Under the pieces are notes generated by a model. It ran no database searches. It saw only the letters and a list, made by a program, of their open reading frames with translations, and was not told where the DNA came from. Shown one piece after another: positions 1 to 8,354 of a DNA stretch of 9,103 nt. This stretch comes from CAZFBR01 sp035353495 [NCBI: uncultured bacterium]. Its GTDB lineage: Bacteria; DAOPZR01. Both the position numbers and the translations under genes were made by a program. The stretch covers positions 1 through 9,103 of the forward strand of contig CAZFBR010000137.1 of the NCBI GenBank assembly GCA_964517215.1, written 5' to 3'. Each line of letters starts with the position of its first letter. Positions within the stretch are counted from its first letter, which is position 1.

Positions 1-2345
1 GGGCGGCGATGGCGACGTTCCGCCGCTTCCGGCCGGTGCCGCTGGCGGTTGGTCTCCTCGAGGGCTGCGGGTTCCTGATCGGACTGATTGCACTTTGTCT
101 GCTGCTGGCGCGTCTCGGCACGGCATGGAACACGGCGGCGGATGCTGCCCACGGGCAGCAGATGTGGGGCGGCGCGCTCGGGCGGTATCTGCTCTATCGC
201 GGGTCGTTCTGGCTGGGCGATTGGGGCAGTGTGCTCGCGGCGCTGGCCGGCCTGCTCTGCTGTGTGGTGCTGACCACGCGCCTGTCATTGCGCGATGTGC
301 TCGGCGTGGCCGGAGCGGCGGGCCAGTATCTCGTGCAGCACAGCATGGCCACGGGCACGGAAGTCGCGCATTCGCTGAAGGAACACTGGCTGCAGCGGCG
401 CGAGGCGGTGGCGCAGAGCGGCGCCGAGAATCATCCGGCGCCGCGCACCCCCAAGGGCCGGGGTGACGACCGCACCGCCGCCAAACCGGGTGCGGGCGGA
501 ACGGCGGGGGCGGCGGAAGAGGAAATGGGAACGTTCCGCAGCAAGCCGGCGAAGCCGAAGATCCAGCGCCCCGGCGAAGAGTCGGCGGCGAGCGCGCCGG
601 CGGAGGAGCAGGCGGTGGCGGAGGGCGACAAGGTGGTGTCGCTCGCGCGCAAGCGCAAGGAACGGGAAACGACCCCGGACAAGGGCAAGCGCCCGGAACC
701 ATCGCCGGAGACGGCCGGGGAGGACCCGGCCGCGGCGGCGGACGACGGCGAGGAGAGCGCCGGGTCAGGCCCGGCCGCGGCGGCGCCGGAGGAAACGCCG
801 ATTTATGCGACGGACGACTACGACCCGGCCGCGTACCAGCTGCCGCCGCTGACGCTGCTGGCGGAGGCGGAGGTGGTCGCCACGGGGGTGGACGACGCGC
901 AGATGCTGACCACGGCCGACGTGCTGGTCAGGACCCTTGGTGATTTCGGCATCGATGCCAAGGTGGAAACCATCACCCCGGGCCCGGTGGTAACCCTGTA
1001 CGAACTGCTCCCCGCTCCGGGGGTGCCGGTCAATAAGTTCGTCAGCAGGCAGGACGACCTCAAGCTGGCGCTGGCGGCAAAATCGATCCGCATCGTTGCC
1101 CCCATCCCGGGCAAATCGGCGGTTGGTATCGAGGTGCCGAACAAGACGCGGGCCAACGTCTACTTCAAGGAAATCGCGGAGTCGGCAAAATTCCGCGCCT
1201 CGACCGGCCTGCTCAAGGTGGTGCTGGGCAAGGACGCATTGGGCGCGCCCAACTTCCTCGAACTGGACAAGATGCCGCATCTGCTCATTGCCGGGGCGAC
1301 CGGATCGGGCAAAAGCGTCTGCATCCACGGGTTGCTGACTTCGCTGCTGTTCCATGCGGCGCCGCATCAGCTCAAGCTGGTGCTGATCGACCCGAAACAG
1401 GTGGAGATGACCTTCTACAAGAACATCCCGCACCTGCTGACGCCGATCATCACCGACGCCAAGGATGCGACTCGCGCCCTCAAATGGCTGTGTGCGGAAA
1501 TGGACAATCGCTATGAGACGCTGGCCAACGCCACCTGCCGCGACATCACCCGGTATAACGAACTGATGACGCAGCAGCAGCAGCCGGTGATGCCGTTCAT
1601 CGTGGTGGTCATCGACGAGCTGGCTGACCTGATGGCGGTGGCGGCGCAGGAATGCGAGGCCTCAATCGCCCGGCTGACCGCCAAGGCGCGCGCCGTGGGC
1701 GTGCACCTGGTGCTGGCGACGCAGCGCCCGTCGGTGGACGTCATTACCGGGCTGATCAAGGCCAACCTGCCGGCGCGCATCGCCTTTGCCGTGCTGGCCA
1801 AGGTCGATTCGCGGACCATTCTTGACCAGAACGGCGCGGATACCCTGCTGGGCAACGGCGACATGCTGTTCCAGGATCCGCGCTCGCCCGCGCCCATGCG
1901 CATGCAGGGGGCCTATCTGCGCGATGCGGAAATTGAGGCGGTGGTCGAGTTCGTGCGCAAGCAGGGCAAGCCGCACTACCACATGGAAGTGACCCGTTCT
2001 TCGGAGATGGCGGGCGCCAATGCCCTGACCGACGAGGATATGGCGTATTACGAGGATGCCAAGCGGGTGATTATTCGCGCGCAGAAGGGCTCGATCATGC
2101 TCATCCAGCGGCAGCTCAAGGTGAGCTATCCGCGCGCGCAGCGGCTGATGGAGCAGATGGAACGCGACAGCATTGTCGGGCCGGCGGAAGGGCCGAAGGC
2201 GCGCAAGGTGCTGGTGACCTACAAGGATTATTACGGCGAGGACGCCGGCGATATGGCCGCTGATGATCCGGATGCGGATGGCATTGACGGCGGCACGGAT
2301 GCGGACGGGGATGCCGGTGATGACGATGGCAACGACCGCTCCTGA
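1..2345 (+). CDS. ftsK: FtsK/SpoIIIE family DNA translocase, probably 5'-truncated by the window edge
   Basis: Septum-anchored, ATP-driven double-stranded DNA pump that clears and unlinks chromosome termini at division. Residues are numbered from the ATG at 9. Two hydrophobic segments (about 15-35 and 72-90) are followed by a charged Ala/Pro/Glu/Lys-rich linker (about 125-270). The alpha/beta motor starts near Y276 (YQLPPL), with Walker A GATGSGKS at 429-436 and Walker B VVVIDELADL around D536-E537. The winged-helix gamma domain covers about 683-737, and the protein ends in an Asp-rich tail (about 742-778). FtsK proteins usually have four membrane segments; the two seen resemble the last two. 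The frame is open to base 3 with no stop, so the real start is probably upstream, and the ATG at 9 is only the first in-window candidate. The 3' end overlaps the next gene. Family assignment is firm; the N-terminus is not. Confidence 0.95.
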   Translation, partial: AAMATFRRFRPVPLAVGLLEGCGFLIGLIALCLLLARLGTAWNTAADAAHGQQMWGGALGRYLLYRGSFWLGDWGSVLAALAGLLCCVVLTTRLSLRDVLGVAGAAGQYLVQHSMATGTEVAHSLKEHWLQRREAVAQSGAENHPAPRTPKGRGDDRTAAKPGAGGTAGAAEEEMGTFRSKPAKPKIQRPGEESAASAPAEEQAVAEGDKVVSLARKRKERETTPDKGKRPEPSPETAGEDPAAAADDGEESAGSGPAAAAPEETPIYATDDYDPAAYQLPPLTLLAEAEVVATGVDDAQMLTTADVLVRTLGDFGIDAKVETITPGPVVTLYELLPAPGVPVNKFVSRQDDLKLALAAKSIRIVAPIPGKSAVGIEVPNKTRANVYFKEIAESAKFRASTGLLKVVLGKDALGAPNFLELDKMPHLLIAGATGSGKSVCIHGLLTSLLFHAAPHQLKLVLIDPKQVEMTFYKNIPHLLTPIITDAKDATRALKWLCAEMDNRYETLANATCRDITRYNELMTQQQQPVMPFIVVVIDELADLMAVAAQECEASIARLTAKARAVGVHLVLATQRPSVDVITGLIKANLPARIAFAVLAKVDSRTILDQNGADTLLGNGDMLFQDPRSPAPMRMQGAYLRDAEIEAVVEFVRKQGKPHYHMEVTRSSEMAGANALTDEDMAYYEDAKRVIIRAQKGSIMLIQRQLKVSYPRAQRLMEQMERDSIVGPAEGPKARKVLVTYKDYYGEDAGDMAADDPDADGIDGGTDADGDAGDDDGNDRS

Positions 2346-3060
2346 CCGGCCGCGCTGGTGGCGGCGGCACCTGACGACGCTCCTGACGGTGACGGCGCTG
2401 CTGGCGGTGGCGGTGGCGTATGCCGCCCGGCCCGCGGACGCGGTGCAGCTTGACCAGGTCCGCCAGCAACTGCTGGCGGGAATCATGGCGGAACGTGCCG
2501 CCGCTGTGGCGGTGCTGTTGTCGCCTGATTACCGCGATAACCATGCCCAGGCCGCGGAACAGCTGGGGTACAGCGGTGCCCGCGGGGTGGATCGCGATAA
2601 CGCAATCAGATTTCTGGGCACCCGACTCTGGGGGCCGTATGACGCCGTCCGGGTCACGGTGGAGCGTCCGCAGGATGTGCAGCAGAAATTTCTTACCCGA
2701 CATCGCGCCTGGATGCGGTTGGCGGTGCGGCTCACGGGTGTTGGCAACCGGAAGACGCTCGATGAGGTCTATACGGTGGAACTGGACCTGCGGCGCGAGG
2801 CGTTGCGGATTTTCAGCAGAAAGCAAAGCGCCGCGCTGGCCATTGACTCGACGCATCCGCTGGCGGCGGTGGTGACGACAGCCCGGCTGCTTCCGCTGGG
2901 GACGTACTACCTGCTGCGGAATGTGGTTACCTGCACTGACGCTGACGTGCGCAGCGACGAAGAGTATACCGACTGGCACAATCTGGTGGCGGGCGGGCCG
3001 GTGGGGTGGCGGGTGATTGCGGCGCGGATTTCGTGCCGGACGCCGGGGGCGGCAATATGA
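2320..3060 (+). CDS. Hypothetical membrane-anchored or secreted protein (about 246 aa)
   Basis: I do not recognise this gene. From the ATG at 2320 the protein has a basic N-terminus (RPRWWRRH, residues 10-17), a hydrophobic stretch at 18-36, then AYA and ADA motifs (33-35, 39-41) that could be signal-peptidase sites. It is therefore either exported or held by one N-terminal anchor with a periplasmic domain of about 200 residues. The phrase LLSPDYRD after a helix, and the closing VGWRVIAARIS strand, recall NTF2-like/SnoaL-like cone folds, but this is a weak guess. I chose 2320 because GGGG at 2307-2310 lies 9 bases upstream; an ATG at 2263 is in frame, but its extra 19 residues are an Arg/Met-rich shadow of the Asp repeat of ftsK. 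The gene overlaps ftsK by 26 bases, and its TGA overlaps the pgsA ATG, so it is probably co-translated with both. Confidence 0.7.
   Translation: MTMATTAPDRPRWWRRHLTTLLTVTALLAVAVAYAARPADAVQLDQVRQQLLAGIMAERAAAVAVLLSPDYRDNHAQAAEQLGYSGARGVDRDNAIRFLGTRLWGPYDAVRVTVERPQDVQQKFLTRHRAWMRLAVRLTGVGNRKTLDEVYTVELDLRREALRIFSRKQSAALAIDSTHPLAAVVTTARLLPLGTYYLLRNVVTCTDADVRSDEEYTDWHNLVAGGPVGWRVIAARISCRTPGAAI
3045..3049 (+). promoter_or_regulatory. Ribosome binding site of pgsA
   Basis: GGGGG lies 7 bases before the ATG at 3057, within the end of the preceding gene. It supports 3057 over the longer in-frame start at 3006, whose extra 17 residues are hydrophilic and unlike PgsA N-termini. Confidence 0.5.
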
Positions 3061-3668
3061 TGCTGAACTACAACCGGCTCGCCAACCAGCTGACGCTGTT
3101 TCGCCTGATCCTGGCGCTGGTCTTCATCGCCCTGATGCAGGTCGATCGCGCAGCGTTCGCAACAGCAGGATTGTTTGTTTTTGCGGTGGCGTCAATTACC
3201 GATATTTACGACGGGCGGCTGGCGCGGATGGCGGGCAAGTCGAGCAACTTCGGGGCGTATTTCGATCCGCTGGCGGACAAGGTGCTGGTCTCGGCCGCGC
3301 TGATCGTGCTGGCGGCCACGCCGTACCTTGCCATCCCGACCTGGATGGCAATCGTGGTCATTGCGCGCGAATTCCTGGTGACGGGCCTGCGCGTGGTGGG
3401 CGCGTCGCGCGGGGTGATGATGAAGGCGGAGACGCTGGGCAAGGTCAAGACCATCTTCCAGATGGTGGCGCTCAACTTCATTCTGGCGGAACTGGCGGTG
3501 TTGATGTATCTGCGCGAATCGTTTCCCGGCCTGGTGCTGGCGGAGAGTGTGCAGGCGGGGCTGACGGTCTTTTACCAGCTGCTGATGTGGGGGATCGTGG
3601 TCCTGGCCCTGTGGTCGGGCATCGGGTACTTTGTGCGCCATGCGAAACTTGTGGCGGACGACTTTTGA
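3057..3668 (+). CDS. pgsA: CDP-diacylglycerol--glycerol-3-phosphate 3-phosphatidyltransferase
   Basis: Inner-membrane enzyme joining CDP-diacylglycerol and sn-glycerol 3-phosphate to give phosphatidylglycerol phosphate and CMP, the committed step to phosphatidylglycerol and cardiolipin. The CDP-alcohol phosphotransferase signature D-x2-D-G-x2-A-R-x8-G-x3-D-x3-D is complete: D49, D52-G53, A56-R57, G66, D70 and D74; these Asp residues bind the metal and substrate. The N-terminus NRLANQLTLFRLILA is typical of PgsA, and several hydrophobic helices follow. At 203 residues it is slightly longer than the common 180-190. The ATG forms an ATGA overlap with the stop of the gene before it, suggesting translational coupling; an ATG at 3060 is also possible. 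A related CDP-alcohol transferase cannot be excluded by motif alone, but the adjacent pgpA supports PgsA. Confidence 0.92.
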   Translation: MMLNYNRLANQLTLFRLILALVFIALMQVDRAAFATAGLFVFAVASITDIYDGRLARMAGKSSNFGAYFDPLADKVLVSAALIVLAATPYLAIPTWMAIVVIAREFLVTGLRVVGASRGVMMKAETLGKVKTIFQMVALNFILAELAVLMYLRESFPGLVLAESVQAGLTVFYQLLMWGIVVLALWSGIGYFVRHAKLVADDF

Positions 3669-3671
3669 GGG
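3667..3671 (+). promoter_or_regulatory. Ribosome binding site of pgpA
   Basis: GAGGG overlaps the pgsA stop codon and sits 7 bases before the ATG at 3679. It decides that start over the in-frame ATG at 3631, which lies inside pgsA and would add 16 unrelated residues. Confidence 0.55.
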
Positions 3672-3678
3672 CGGCGAC

Positions 3679-4167
3679 ATGAGCGATTGGCTGGTGCGAC
3701 TGCTGGCGACGGGTGGCGGGGTCGGCTATGTCCGTTTTGCGTCCGGCACGTTCGGCACGCTGCCGCCGCTGGCCCTGACCATGCTGCTGGCCATGGCCCT
3801 GCAGGGTCAGCCGCTGACGGGCTGGCTGCTGCTCGCGCTGGCGGTGGTTACGACGCTGCTGGCGGTGCCGGTGGCGACGCGAGCGGAGACGCTGTTCGGG
3901 GGGAAGGACAGCGGGCGCATCGTCGTTGACGAAGTGACGGGGTATTTCTGGACGGTGGCCCTGCTGCCGCTCCCCGCCGGCGGCTGGCCGCTGCTGCGGG
4001 CGCTGCTGGCGGCGTTCCTGCTGTTCCGCCTGTTTGATATCTGGAAACCCTGGCCGGTCCGCGGCCTGCAGCGGCTGGCGGGCGGATACGGAGTGGTGCT
4101 CGACGACGTGGTCGCGGGCCTGTATGCGAATATTGTGCTGCGCCTGCTGCTGCATGTACACGGCTGA
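3679..4167 (+). CDS. pgpA: Phosphatidylglycerophosphatase A
   Basis: Membrane phosphatase that removes the terminal phosphate from phosphatidylglycerol phosphate, giving phosphatidylglycerol. The 162 residues match the usual family size. The family landmarks occur in order: FASGTFGTLPPL near the N-terminus, IVVDEVTGYFW in the middle with the conserved Asp-Glu pair, FRLFDIWKPWPVRGLQ, and the C-terminal GYGVVLDDVVAGLYANI. Hydrophobic stretches between them fit three or four membrane helices. It starts 10 bases after the pgsA stop, and because it acts directly on the PgsA product, the two genes form a phosphatidylglycerol module. The longer reading frame from 3631 is not preferred (see its ribosome binding site). 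No missing motif was noticed. Confidence 0.92.
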   Translation: MSDWLVRLLATGGGVGYVRFASGTFGTLPPLALTMLLAMALQGQPLTGWLLLALAVVTTLLAVPVATRAETLFGGKDSGRIVVDEVTGYFWTVALLPLPAGGWPLLRALLAAFLLFRLFDIWKPWPVRGLQRLAGGYGVVLDDVVAGLYANIVLRLLLHVHG

Positions 4168-4180
4168 CGGCGGGCACTCC

Positions 4181-4185
4181 GGAGG
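4181..4185 (+). promoter_or_regulatory. Strong Shine-Dalgarno of ugd
   Basis: A full GGAGG lies 7 bases before the ATG at 4193, in the 25-base gap after pgpA. I see no convincing hairpin terminator or promoter in this gap, so read-through from pgpA is likely. Confidence 0.7.
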
Positions 4186-4192
4186 ATAAACG

Positions 4193-5509
4193 ATGAAAGT
4201 GGCAATTATCGGCACGGGCTATGTGGGCCTGGTGGCGGGGACCTGTTTCGCCGACCTGGGCAACGACGTGGTCTGCCTGGATGTGGATGCGGGCAAAATT
4301 GACATGCTGCGGCGGGGCGAATCGCCCATCTACGAGCCGGGCCTGTCGGAACTGATTGTCAAGAACACCAAGGAAAAGCGGCTGCGCTTCTCGACGGACA
4401 TCGCTGCGGGGATCCAGTGGGCAAAATACATTTTCGTCGCGGTGGGCACGCCGAGCAACAAGCGTGGCGAAGCGGACATGCAGTATGTGTGGGCGGTGGC
4501 CCGGTCCATCGGCCGGCACATGAACGGCGCCAAGATCATTGTGGACAAGAGCACCGTCCCCATCGGCACGGGCGACAAGGTCAGCGCGCTGATCGCGGCT
4601 GAGCTGCGCAAGCGGAAAAAGCAGTATCCGTACGTGGTGGTGTCGAATCCCGAATTTCTGCGCGAGGGTTGCGCGATCAAGGATTTCATGGAACCCGACC
4701 GGGTGGTGATCGGCGCGGACAAGGCGAAGGCGGCGGCGGAAGTGGCGCGCCTGTACCAGCCGCTGCACGCGAAGGTCATCCTTACCGACCTGCGCAGCGC
4801 GGAGATGATCAAGTACGCGGCCAACGCCTTTCTCTCGGTGAAGATCTCGTTCGTCAACAACATCGCCTGCCTGTGCGAGGCGATGGACGAGGACATCAAG
4901 GCAATAACCGAAAAAATCGGCAACGACCACCGCATCAATCCGCACTTCCTGCATTCGGGCATCGGCTACGGCGGGTCATGCTTCCCCAAGGACGTCGATG
5001 CGCTGGAAAAGCTGATGCAGGAGCACGGCGTCGATGCGGGCATCCTCGAATCGGCGCGGCGGATCAATCGCGGACAGCGGACGCGGTTTGTGGCCACGGT
5101 CAAGCAGGCAATGCCGAAACTGCGGGGCAAAAAGATCGGGGTGCTCGGACTGGCGTTCAAGGCCAACACCGACGACATGCGCGAAGCCCCGGCGCTGGAT
5201 ATCATCCCGCCGCTCTTGCGCGCGGGGGCGAAGGTCTGCGCCTACGATCCGGTGGCAATGAAGAACTCCGCCGCGCTGCTCCCCGCCGGCGTGCGGTTCT
5301 GCGATTCGGTGTGGGACGCGGTTACGGGCGCGGATGCGGTGCTGCTGCTCACCGAGTGGAATGACTTCAAGGAACTCAACTTCGCCACGCTGCGCCGGCG
5401 CATGCGCGGGCGGCTGCTCTTTGACGGACGCAATCTGTACGACCCCGCCGCGGCGCGCCGCGCGGGCTTTGTCTATCACGGCATCGGCCGCAACGGGAGG
5501 ACGGAATAA
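4193..5509 (+). CDS. ugd: UDP-glucose 6-dehydrogenase
   Basis: Cytosolic enzyme performing two successive NAD-dependent oxidations of UDP-glucose to UDP-glucuronate. The N-terminal Rossmann motif is G7-x-G9-YVG, followed by SPIYEPGL. The middle holds NPEFLREGCAIKDF and the helix EMIKYAANAFLSVKISF. The catalytic cysteine is C263 in GYGGSCFPKD, with its Lys two residues later. The C-terminal nucleotide-sugar domain has GLAFKANTDDMREAP, LLTEWNDF and DGRNLYDP. The length of 438 residues is normal. The start is fixed by the strong ribosome binding site. The related GDP-mannose and UDP-ManNAc dehydrogenases are possible by family, but the motif set and the UDP-glucuronate decarboxylase three genes on favour UDP-glucose. 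The stop shares one base with the next ATG (TAATG), indicating coupling. Confidence 0.93.
   Translation: MKVAIIGTGYVGLVAGTCFADLGNDVVCLDVDAGKIDMLRRGESPIYEPGLSELIVKNTKEKRLRFSTDIAAGIQWAKYIFVAVGTPSNKRGEADMQYVWAVARSIGRHMNGAKIIVDKSTVPIGTGDKVSALIAAELRKRKKQYPYVVVSNPEFLREGCAIKDFMEPDRVVIGADKAKAAAEVARLYQPLHAKVILTDLRSAEMIKYAANAFLSVKISFVNNIACLCEAMDEDIKAITEKIGNDHRINPHFLHSGIGYGGSCFPKDVDALEKLMQEHGVDAGILESARRINRGQRTRFVATVKQAMPKLRGKKIGVLGLAFKANTDDMREAPALDIIPPLLRAGAKVCAYDPVAMKNSAALLPAGVRFCDSVWDAVTGADAVLLLTEWNDFKELNFATLRRRMRGRLLFDGRNLYDPAAARRAGFVYHGIGRNGRTE
5495..5500 (+). promoter_or_regulatory. Ribosome binding site of the gmd-like gene
   Basis: GGGAGG lies inside the ugd end, 8 bases before the ATG at 5509, and fixes that start. 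Confidence 0.6.
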
Positions 5510-6477
5510 TGGCACGACGCGTACTGATCACCGGTATCACCGGCTTTGCGGGGAGTCACCTCGCGGAATATGTGCTGCGCGAGCATCCGGGGGTCGAGGT
5601 GTGCGGCACCTGGCGCTGGCGCAGCCGGATGGAAAACCTCGACGGCTGCCGCGACCGCGTGCGGCTGATCGAGTGCGACCTGCGCGACCCGGTGGCGGTG
5701 CGACGCACGCTGGAGGAAGTGAAACCCGAGCGCATTTTCCACCTCGCGGCGCAGAGTTTCGTGCCGTCGTCGTGGACGTCGCCGCTGGAGAGCATCGACA
5801 CCAACGTCCATTCGACCCTGCACCTGCTCGAGACCATGCGCGCGCTCGGCCTGCAGGAGACCTGGCTGCAGATTGCCTGCTCGTCGGAGGAGTACGGGCT
5901 GGTGCATCCTGATGAAACGCCGATCAGGGAGACCAATCCGTTGCGGCCGCTGTCCCCCTATGCGGTGAGCAAGGTGACCCAGGACTACCTCGGCTATCAG
6001 TACTGCCAGAGCTACGGGCTCAAGACGGTGCGCACGCGCGGGTTCAACCATACGGGCCCGCGGCGGGGCGAGGTGTTTGTGACGAGCAACTTCGCGCGGC
6101 AGGTGGCGCTGATCGAAAAGGGGAAGCAGGCGCCCGTGGTCAAGGTGGGCAACCTCGAGGCGAGGCGCGACTTTACCGACGTGCGCGACATGGTGCGCGG
6201 TTACTGGCTGGCGACGGACGGCGGCTGCACGCCGGGCGAGGTCTACAATATCGGCACCGGGCGCGACGTCACCATCCAGTGGGTGCTCGACACGCTGGTC
6301 TCCTATGCCAAGGTGAAGGTGACCGTGGAGCAGGAGGCGAGCCGCATGCGCCCGTCGGACGTGCAGATTCTCTGCGCCGACAACAGCAAGTTCGCCCGCG
6401 CCACGGGTTGGGCGCCGAGTTTCACCCTGGAACAGACCCTGCTCGATCTGCTGAATTACTGGCGCGAGCGCGTGTAA
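5509..6477 (+). CDS. gmd: GDP-mannose 4,6-dehydratase-like extended SDR
   Basis: Predicted to convert GDP-D-mannose to GDP-4-keto-6-deoxy-D-mannose using bound NADP. The N-terminal nucleotide motif is G9-x2-G12-x2-G15. TWRWRSRMENL follows the second strand; its arginines could hold the 2'-phosphate of NADP. HLAAQSFVPSSW is typical of the family. The dehydratase active site is S125-S126-E127 in SSEEYG (matching Thr-Ser-Glu of classical Gmd) plus Y151-x3-K155. FNHTGPRRGEVF, GNLEARRDFTDVRD and the closing RMRPSD and LLNYWRERV are shared with short Gmd/Rmd-type proteins. At 322 residues it is shorter than classical Gmd (about 345-375) and has TGFAGSHL instead of the classical TGQDGSYL. Dehydratase activity is therefore inferred from family and active site; another GDP- or dTDP-hexose dehydratase or epimerase remains possible. 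Confidence 0.72.
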   Translation: MARRVLITGITGFAGSHLAEYVLREHPGVEVCGTWRWRSRMENLDGCRDRVRLIECDLRDPVAVRRTLEEVKPERIFHLAAQSFVPSSWTSPLESIDTNVHSTLHLLETMRALGLQETWLQIACSSEEYGLVHPDETPIRETNPLRPLSPYAVSKVTQDYLGYQYCQSYGLKTVRTRGFNHTGPRRGEVFVTSNFARQVALIEKGKQAPVVKVGNLEARRDFTDVRDMVRGYWLATDGGCTPGEVYNIGTGRDVTIQWVLDTLVSYAKVKVTVEQEASRMRPSDVQILCADNSKFARATGWAPSFTLEQTLLDLLNYWRERV

Positions 6478-7418
6478 GTGCGGCTGCTGATCACCGGTGC
6501 CGGCGGGTTTGCCGGCAGCCACCTGGCGGAATTGTGCGCCGCGCGCGGGGATGAGGTGTGGGGGACGGTATGGCCGGTGCGCGCGCAGGCGGACCTTGCG
6601 CCACGCTACGGCGAGCGCCACCTGATCCCGCTGCATATTGCCGACGCGGACGGGGTGGTGGCAGCGGTGCGCCGGGCGCAGCCCGAAGGCGTGGTCCATC
6701 TTGCGGGCATGGCGTTTGTGCCGCAGGCGACGCGCAACCCGCGCGCCGCTTATGACGCGAATTTCACCGGGACCGTGAACCTGCTCGCAGCGCTGGCGCG
6801 GCACGCGCCGGCAGCACGGGCGGTGATCGTCACCTCGGCGGACGCGTATGGTCCGGTGCCGGCTGACCGGCAGCCGATTACGGAAGACGAACCGCTGTGC
6901 CCGGTGACGGTGTACGGGGTGAGCAAGGCGGCGGCGGATGTGGCGGCGCGGCAGGCGGCGCGCGGCAACCGGCAACCGGTGATTGTTGCGCGGCCGTTCA
7001 ACCATATCGGGCCGCGGCAGCACCCGGATTTTGTGGCGGCGAGTTTTGCCCGGCAGATCGCGCAGCTGGAGCGCGGCGGGCGGGAGGCGGTGTTGCGCAC
7101 CGGCGACCTGACGGCGGTACGCGATTTTTCCGACGTGCGCGATATCGTGGCGGGGTACCGCCTGCTGCTCGACCGGGGCGTGCCGGGTGAGGCGTATAAC
7201 CTGGGCAGCGGCACCGGCCGGACGATCCAGGAACTGCTGGACGGGCTGCGCGCCCTGGCGACGGTGCCGATCAGCGCGGAAACAGATCCGGCGCGGCTGC
7301 GGGCGAGCGACACCCCGCGCGTGGTGGGTGCTCAGGACAAGATGCGGGCGCTGGGCTGGCAGCCGCGGCAGACGTGGACGGACACGCTGCGGGCCACGCT
7401 GGACTACTGGAGGGAACA

Positions 7419-7431
<13 letters not shown>
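6478..7431 (+). CDS. rmd: GDP-6-deoxy-D-mannose reductase-like extended SDR
   Basis: Predicted to reduce the 4-keto group of GDP-4-keto-6-deoxy-D-mannose to give GDP-D-rhamnose. It has a Rossmann G7-x2-G10-x2-G13 motif, [10 protein letters not shown], active-site S120 with Y146-x3-K150, then [26 protein letters not shown] and a [18 protein letters not shown] ending typical of Rmd proteins. D122 replaces the Glu found in the upstream neighbour, which argues for a reductase rather than a dehydratase. The 317-residue length is usual. Translation must begin at the GTG at 6478, directly after the upstream TAA, because the Rossmann strand starts at once and no other start codon precedes it. I see no strong ribosome binding site, so coupling to the preceding gene is likely. 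Exact substrate is inferred from the pairing and could differ, for example a GDP-6-deoxy-talose-forming reductase. Confidence 0.66.
7409..7413 (+). promoter_or_regulatory. Ribosome binding site of uxs
   Basis: GGAGG within the end of the rmd-like gene, 5 bases before the ATG at 7419. It chooses that start over the in-frame ATG at 7374, which would add 15 residues ahead of the Rossmann strand. Confidence 0.6.
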
Positions 7432-8348
<917 letters not shown>

Positions 8349-8354
8349 TTATCA

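Noticed and set aside
2263-2319. Longer N-terminus for the hypothetical gene
   Set aside because: The added residues are a frame-shifted reading of the Asp-codon repeat of ftsK, and the GGGG at 2307-2310 suits the later ATG at 2320.
2116-2979. A 287-codon - strand frame over the ftsK end and the hypothetical gene
   Set aside because: Arg/His/Pro-rich shadow composition with no family features.
3006-3056. Longer start for pgsA
   Set aside because: The extra residues are polar and unlike PgsA. The ATG at 3057 has a G-rich ribosome binding site and an ATGA overlap.
3848-4954. A 368-codon - strand frame spanning parts of pgpA and ugd
   Set aside because: It covers two well-supported + strand genes, has low-complexity Arg/Pro/Ala composition and no motifs, so it is a shadow.
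7374-7418. Longer start for uxs
   Set aside because: It would place 15 unrelated residues ahead of the NAD-binding strand, while GGAGG precedes the ATG at 7419.
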